This document shows, in pieces, positions 58,816-64,000 of a stretch of 64,000 nucleotides of DNA (the first letter of the stretch is position 1; each line of letters starts with the position of its first letter). Under the pieces are notes generated by a model that saw nothing but the letters and a program-made list of their open reading frames with translations, had not been told where the DNA came from and made no database searches. Origin of the DNA: Parascedosporium putredinis (Eukaryota; Ascomycota; Sordariomycetes; Microascales; Microascaceae). The position numbers and the translations under genes were made by a program. The stretch spans positions 2,790,001 through 2,854,000 of the forward strand of contig CASHTG010000012.1 of the NCBI GenBank assembly GCA_949357655.1, written 5' to 3'.

Positions 58816-60769
58816 GGCACCAAAAACTTCAAGTGGTATGCTTGCGGGGAGGGTTTCAGCAGGTTTCTCGAACACGTCGCTTAAATCAGCATCCTTGTTG
58901 TTGGCATGACTGGGCTACCTCCTTAGCCTGTCCTGACCTGCCTCCGTGCTGACTCGGGGAGGGCGCCCCGCTCTTCTCGGCGCTCTCGCCGTGCCGAGAA
59001 CTGCGACCTTGACCCAGGCGCCGAGGTTGGGCCCGATTCTATTGTTCAGCCATGCGTCCTCGCGCGTCCCATTGGGGTCCTAGTAGTGGAAAAATAAAAA
59101 CTGGCGTGATGGGAGCTAGCCAAGGGTGTTTTTCTTTTCTTTCCCCCTTTTTCTATTTTACAAAAACAGGGGTATTCGAACTCCGCAATATTGGCGTGGC
59201 CGGGAAGTCTCACGCCACAACCGCCTCGTTTTCAAATCTTAAAAGATAGGGCGATGTCGCGCCTCCGCCCAGTAGGACGCCCGGGAACGTTCGAAGTTGT
59301 GCGACGCGCTGACGACATGCCCCCATCGTTTACCGGCGATCCCCTCCTCGGTCTAAAGGCCCACCGCCCATCGGTATCCAAGTATAGCGTTACGTTCCCT
59401 TTGACTGACGCACGGCGCGTATCATCAACCCCTTTCATTCAAAGCCTCTCGTTGAATAGGGCGTACACACTTTGTGGGACGTTGACGGGGATGATCGAGT
59501 CAGAGAGGGAGCCGAAAGCCGAAAGCCGCCCGTCCTAGGATGGATGCCCCCCTCCTCGCTCTCCCTTTCTTCTTCAGCTATTGATTTCCCTATTTCTCCC
59601 AGGCAAACGGGTGAACAGGGGCAAGATGCCTGCCCAGAACAAACAAGAAGTTGCCTGCCAACATGACAATAGCTTGGGTCGTCTCTGCCCCAGTCGTTTC
59701 TGTGACCCCCATCGTATGCTCTTTGCTTTTTTGAGGTCTTCTTTCTTTCGACATTCCTTTTTGTTTTGGGGCACCATGCTCCTCCACTCGGTGCCAGCGG
59801 ACTTTTGCGGAGTATTGGTGCCTTGACTTTGAAAAAGAAAAAGAAAAAAAGAACCCAAGACAGAAACCAAGGCCAGGAAGCACGACACACACCCTTCATT
59901 GCATCTCGGGAAGGACCCTCACATTGATCATACCCCTGCGGAGGGGCAATTATACAACATTGAAGTATGGGGGTGGCGATCATAGTCCTCCACTCATCTT
60001 AGGATACAGTGATGGGCGTGTTCGAGCTGACATCTCTCGCCGTCGTGGTTCCCATTGTTGATTCTGAATGGGGCACCCTCACCATGCAGGCAAGATAGAT
60101 GTCAGCCAGCATGGATCTCCTCGAGTAGCCGGTCTGTGAGAACCAACGGACCCAGGCGGTGTAACCGCTGGTTGCCCTGTCTCTTGCCATGTCGGGCGTC
60201 GAGTCCATCTCATCTAATTCTCCTCTCCTTTCCATCGGCACAAGTCGGTGTACGCCTGAGTTGCAAAAATAAATGCCCAAAAAATGGGAGGAAAGGGGGC
60301 CAATCGAGAACTGAGTCAAGGTGAAGCTATCTGCACCCCCTCTTCGAAGCTGGCGGCGCTGCGTATCAAGGAGAGACAGTTGTCGATGGCATCGACGGCA
60401 TGGAACACTGACCTACTTCTTGGCCACCTCCGTTCTCAAGCTGAAAGAAGATGGCGAATTTTTCCATCCCTCTTTGTGATTGTTAGCTCTTTTACCGCCA
60501 TCTCTGTCATTTTTTTCTTTTATTATTCTATGCCGCCCGGGAAGTGATATCTGAGAGTTACGACTATGCCTCTTGGGGCAAGAGAACCGAGAGAAAAAGC
60601 AAACATGAACGAGAATTTCAATTTCCATCGTTTGGTACAAACACACGAAAAGAGCCTAAAATAGGCACGCTATAGCGCACTCGGCGGTTTGGGGGTGAAG
60701 GTGAAAAAGGAAGGAGGAAAATAATATAAAAAGAAGTAAACAAGATGAAAGAAATGAGAAGAGGGGTTT

Positions 60770-60786
60770 AAAAAAAAAAAAAAAAA
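60770..60786. repeat. A17 tract
   Basis: Seventeen A residues after GAGGGGTTT. Confidence 0.85.
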
Positions 60787-62922
60787 GGCTCTTCCTCTTC
60801 TCCGTTTGGTGCTGCGACTTAGCTCGCATTGTGCCAAGATTGAAAGCCAACCATGTAAGAGCAGATGCGTTTACGGTGCGCTCGCTTCGCGTGTAACCGA
60901 AGAAGACAAAAAGAAAGAGGCGGCGGTGGCCTTGGCTACGTCCTCCTGCGCTTACGTTTGGTTGTTGTCTGAAAGGGTATTTCGATGCGATGAAGTGCGA
61001 ATGGAAGCTGAAAGAAAGCAAGGCACACGCCGCTAACACGGGCCTTGGAAGATGAGCTAATATGAAAACGGGTTAAGTGTGTATGGGAGAGAGAGAGATA
61101 GGGAGAGGGAAAAAGAAGAAAAAGAAGGCAAGACGGAATTACTGCGCGAAGGGCGACGTGGGAAGTTTCCTTGAAGATCGCCGTGCATCATGAGCCAGCA
61201 TCATCCATCTCCTCCCGTTCCCTTCCTCTCCGCCGCATCCTGCATCTGCGCACCGCACCCTGTATGCTTCAATCTGCCCACATCCTGCTCCGTTGTCGAA
61301 GGTTCCAACACGTGGGGTGCTCCGAGACCAAACCATTAGTTGCACACGTGCGACCCCCGCGCTTGTGCTTGCCTTAATAATCTACCCGCGCATCGATCGT
61401 GGATGGACGGATCCACGGAATAGATGCGATGCGCGTGTGCGCATGTGTGTGTGTTCGCACATCCAAGTCAAATGCGCGTGAGGCACGGTAGAGGGAGGCA
61501 GTGGGCTGGGAGGGGTCGTCATTTTCTAGGTTGACAGCGGATCAAACTGGACCCTGCCCTTTTCTTCCTCCATAACTCCTTCGATCCTCATTGATCAGGA
61601 GGAAGTGGGAAGCAAGCGAGGAAAAAAAAAGAAAAGAAGAAGAAGAAAGAAAATATGTACGTGATTAGCTGCAGGCTCGCCAACCCCCTGTAGTCTGTTT
61701 CCGATCGCGAGAGGGGTGTCATACTGGTATCGATCGAGTCCTCTTGTCATTCTGACGAAGCATGAGTGATGTGTCCTCGATGCAAGAAATGGTTGGTAGT
61801 CGAGACAGGCTTGACAGGCCCCTCCAGGAAGCGGAAAGAAGAGAAAAATACAAAAAAGCAATCCACATCTCTCGGGGAGGGGGAGGGGGAAGGGGGTTAG
61901 AGGGGAGGAGCCGGAAATCAGAAATCGGCGGTCAGGAAGGGGCGGGGGCGGGCTGATGGAATCACACAGAGTGAAAAACCAAGATGCGCCATGGGGCTGG
62001 AAGCGTCATTATCACATTCAACTTTTCAGGTTCTCTTCGACGTCGCCTCCCGGCCACCTTTTCCCTATCGGGCATCGCTACTCGTGAGCCTCGGGCCTCG
62101 TATATCGGGGCCGGGTTTCCTCGACAGCCTGCACTTTCGTCCCTTGCAGCTTCGTGGTTGAGAGATTGCAGGTTGTAATTGAAGATAGAGGACGGCGGTG
62201 TGTATGAGAGGGAGTTCTAGTATATGTGTGCCCATGTTGGGATAATACTTCATCAGGCTATTCTGTCGCTCTGCTGGTACCATATTACTTGTACATCATG
62301 ATGTGCTTTTCTACTGCGCCGCTCGGTGAGTGCAGGCCAGCCTTCGGATATAACACTCCGCCATCTTTCCAGAGCGACACGGGTGGACGCCCACTTTGCG
62401 AGAACCCAGTCTAATGATGCCTGGCAATCTCATTTAGAGGTGCACTGCTGTTATCGCTTGTGCGTGTCTCTGTGTCACCCATTATCAATTCGAACACTAG
62501 CATTGAGAGAGGGGGCGTTCCCCTATACAAAAGGTTGCGCGTCTTCCCTACACTACTTTCACGGGATCCAGTACTTGGACCTGGTCATTTCAAGAAGGGT
62601 CCATCCATTTGTCAGTCTGATCTTGGGCAGAGACCCTGTTCCGCCTTGTATGTGCCGTGTCTTGCACATCCTGACAAGAGAGGCAGGGGTCGCTGCTGAC
62701 GGTGAGACAAATGCTCGGTGAGGACCAACAGGGTCGGCGTTCGAACATGAGAGGTGTCGTTCGAGAGCTGCGTGGTTGCACTTTGCTGTTGGCTTGAAAA
62801 GTCTAGCGGCCCAAGTCCCTACTTGTGAAAAAGGCTCTCCTTTCTCATGCCAAGACCAATAGTTGCAAGGTCAGGTCATGTAGTGGTTAGGAAGATGAGT
62901 CCCCCTTAAAATGAAAAAGAAA

Positions 62923-62942
62923 AGAAGAAGAAGAAGAAGAAA
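62923..62942. repeat. GAA microsatellite
   Basis: About six GAA units in a longer purine stretch. Confidence 0.8.
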
Positions 62943-64000
62943 GATGAGGGAAAAAAAGGAAAGCCAAGTCCCACTCCCATCAAAGCCCCTGGGCTGACCA
63001 AACCTGGCCAGACCAGACCAGAAATGTCTCGGAGCAGGCCTGGGTTGCCCCAAGACTTGTGGAGCATAACGGGTTTGGGGGAAGTGCGAGAAGGGTCAAG
63101 GGATTCTGATGGCGAAGTTTTGCGGGGAAAGCCCCGGCTCCGATGAGATGGAATGAATGATCGGAGTCTCGGGGCGGCCAAGATACGAGTGCACGTATGA
63201 GCTACAAGAATTGCGTACCCACCCGTCAATAATCCCGTTGCCTTCACGCCCAAGGTATCCTCCACTGATAACACTCGTCGAGCTCCGAAAAAGCGACACC
63301 CCGAGCTTGGGTGGCCCAAGCTACACTCGAACAAGGTATTTCCTTAATCTAGTTGTCCCAGGGACGCGCACCCTTTTCTTCGAAAGATACCATGTCGACA
63401 ACGGTAAAAATGTTCATGCTGGTCCAAGGCTGGGGAAAGTGGGCCAGACGGCTGATCGGACGAGCGCTGAGGCTCACGGCCAAGCGAATGAAACTTGGTC
63501 TTCAGAGGGATGAAGCAGGGGTCCCGGTGAGCGCTCACCTTGATCAGGTCAAGAAGCTTTCGCCATCCCTTCACACACCCCCGTCCGCGAAAGATGACTT
63601 GCTACCGACAACGAGGTTCTCATTTCCGGAGCTTCCCAACTCCGCTCACTCGGCGTCTTTTTTCTCCCTCTCCCGCACGCTCACACGCCCAGTGGACAAT
63701 CGCATATTCCACACCCATCCACCCACATCTTACCCTTGGCTTGAGGTTGATATGAAGGATATGAATACGCAACCTCACGGGCCACGTCTCAGCCTTCCTC
63801 CGGCCCTCCCCCGCCTCCATGGGCAAAGTGATAGGTTGTTTCTCATCCTTTGGATTGTTCGAGACTCACCAACGAAAAAAAGACCCTACCCCACTCACAC
63901 TATGAAAATCTCCTCCGCTTGCGTCGCTCGGCAGATCTGATTTGTAGATTGGAGACCGTGAGGGATGATGGCAGGCTGGAATCGTCACCTATGCGAGGAG

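Larger units (their letters stand above)
57001..64000. other. Gene-free flank, last part
   Basis: No recognisable gene to the window edge. An open frame at 63353-63940 (plus; ATG at 63392, starting MSTTVKMFMLVQGWGKWARR) has 183 codons from that ATG and is basic near its start, but has no domain I can name. Other contents are A17 at 60770-60786, a GAA repeat near 62923-62942 and a GC-alternating run at 58799-58815. Confidence 0.5.

Noticed and set aside
62870..62900. tRNA-like A-box (GTAGTGGTTAGGA)
   Set aside because: No B-box follows within 80 nt, the downstream DNA is a purine repeat, and no acceptor or anticodon stem can be drawn.
38383..64000. Repeat-induced point mutation or a centromere-like AT-rich block as the cause of the gene desert
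   Set aside because: The DNA is not AT-rich and shows ordinary CA/TG use by eye; no multi-copy element is visible.
1..64000. 5S rRNA, CRISPR arrays, transposase or reverse transcriptase genes
   Set aside because: Looked for characteristic words and motifs on both strands and found none; CRISPR is not expected in a fungus.

Overview
This is nuclear DNA of a filamentous ascomycete, most likely a Sordariomycete (inference). Genes carry short GT-AG introns of about 58-240 nt, coding DNA is rich in G+C at third positions, and promoters are pyrimidine-rich. The gene set is typically fungal: a GH72 glucanosyltransferase, a Zn2Cys6 regulator, a DUF3824 protein and a CIA84-like complex I factor. I found no bacterial, viral or transposon gene, and no tRNA or rRNA.

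Layout: the 3' end of a Bzz1-like actin adaptor (1-1021, +) is followed by 5.4 kb without genes. Then come a GPI-anchored GH72 enzyme (6480-8158, +), a small peroxisomal SCP2 protein (9810-10582, +), a dienelactone-hydrolase family protein (11017-12199, -), free methionine-R-sulfoxide reductase (12966-13929, +), a calcineurin-like phosphoesterase (14171-15359, -), the ER J-protein Scj1 with an HDEL tail (16443-17756, +) and a DUF3824 protein (18423-21997, -). After a 3.4-kb gap there is a compact housekeeping block: CIA84-like (25366-27875, +), mitoribosomal protein bS18m/Rsm18 (28148-29045, -), the U3 snoRNP protein Imp3 (29374-30007, +), a mitochondrial carrier (30936-31940, +) and ribosomal protein eL22 (32234-33040, -). 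A large Zn2Cys6 regulator (34326-38382, -) is the last gene I recognise. From 38383 to 64000 I recognise no gene at all.

Three of the four adjacent genes between 25.4 and 31.9 kb act in mitochondria, and the fourth (Imp3) shares a 328-bp divergent promoter region with Rsm18. Several other pairs are divergent: hydrolase with Msr, and phosphoesterase with Scj1.

The most striking technical fact is that nine genes are broken by single-base losses in short homopolymers, at least 29 bases in eight of them plus about seven in the DUF3824 gene, while five genes are clean. All are explicable as missing bases, so I read them as sequence errors rather than pseudogenes. The best biological observations are a 5-nt microexon in the Msr gene, a zinc cluster encoded by its own 110-nt exon, eight copies of a 10-bp palindrome family, and the 25.6-kb gene-free flank. 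I did not find a convincing new multi-gene system.
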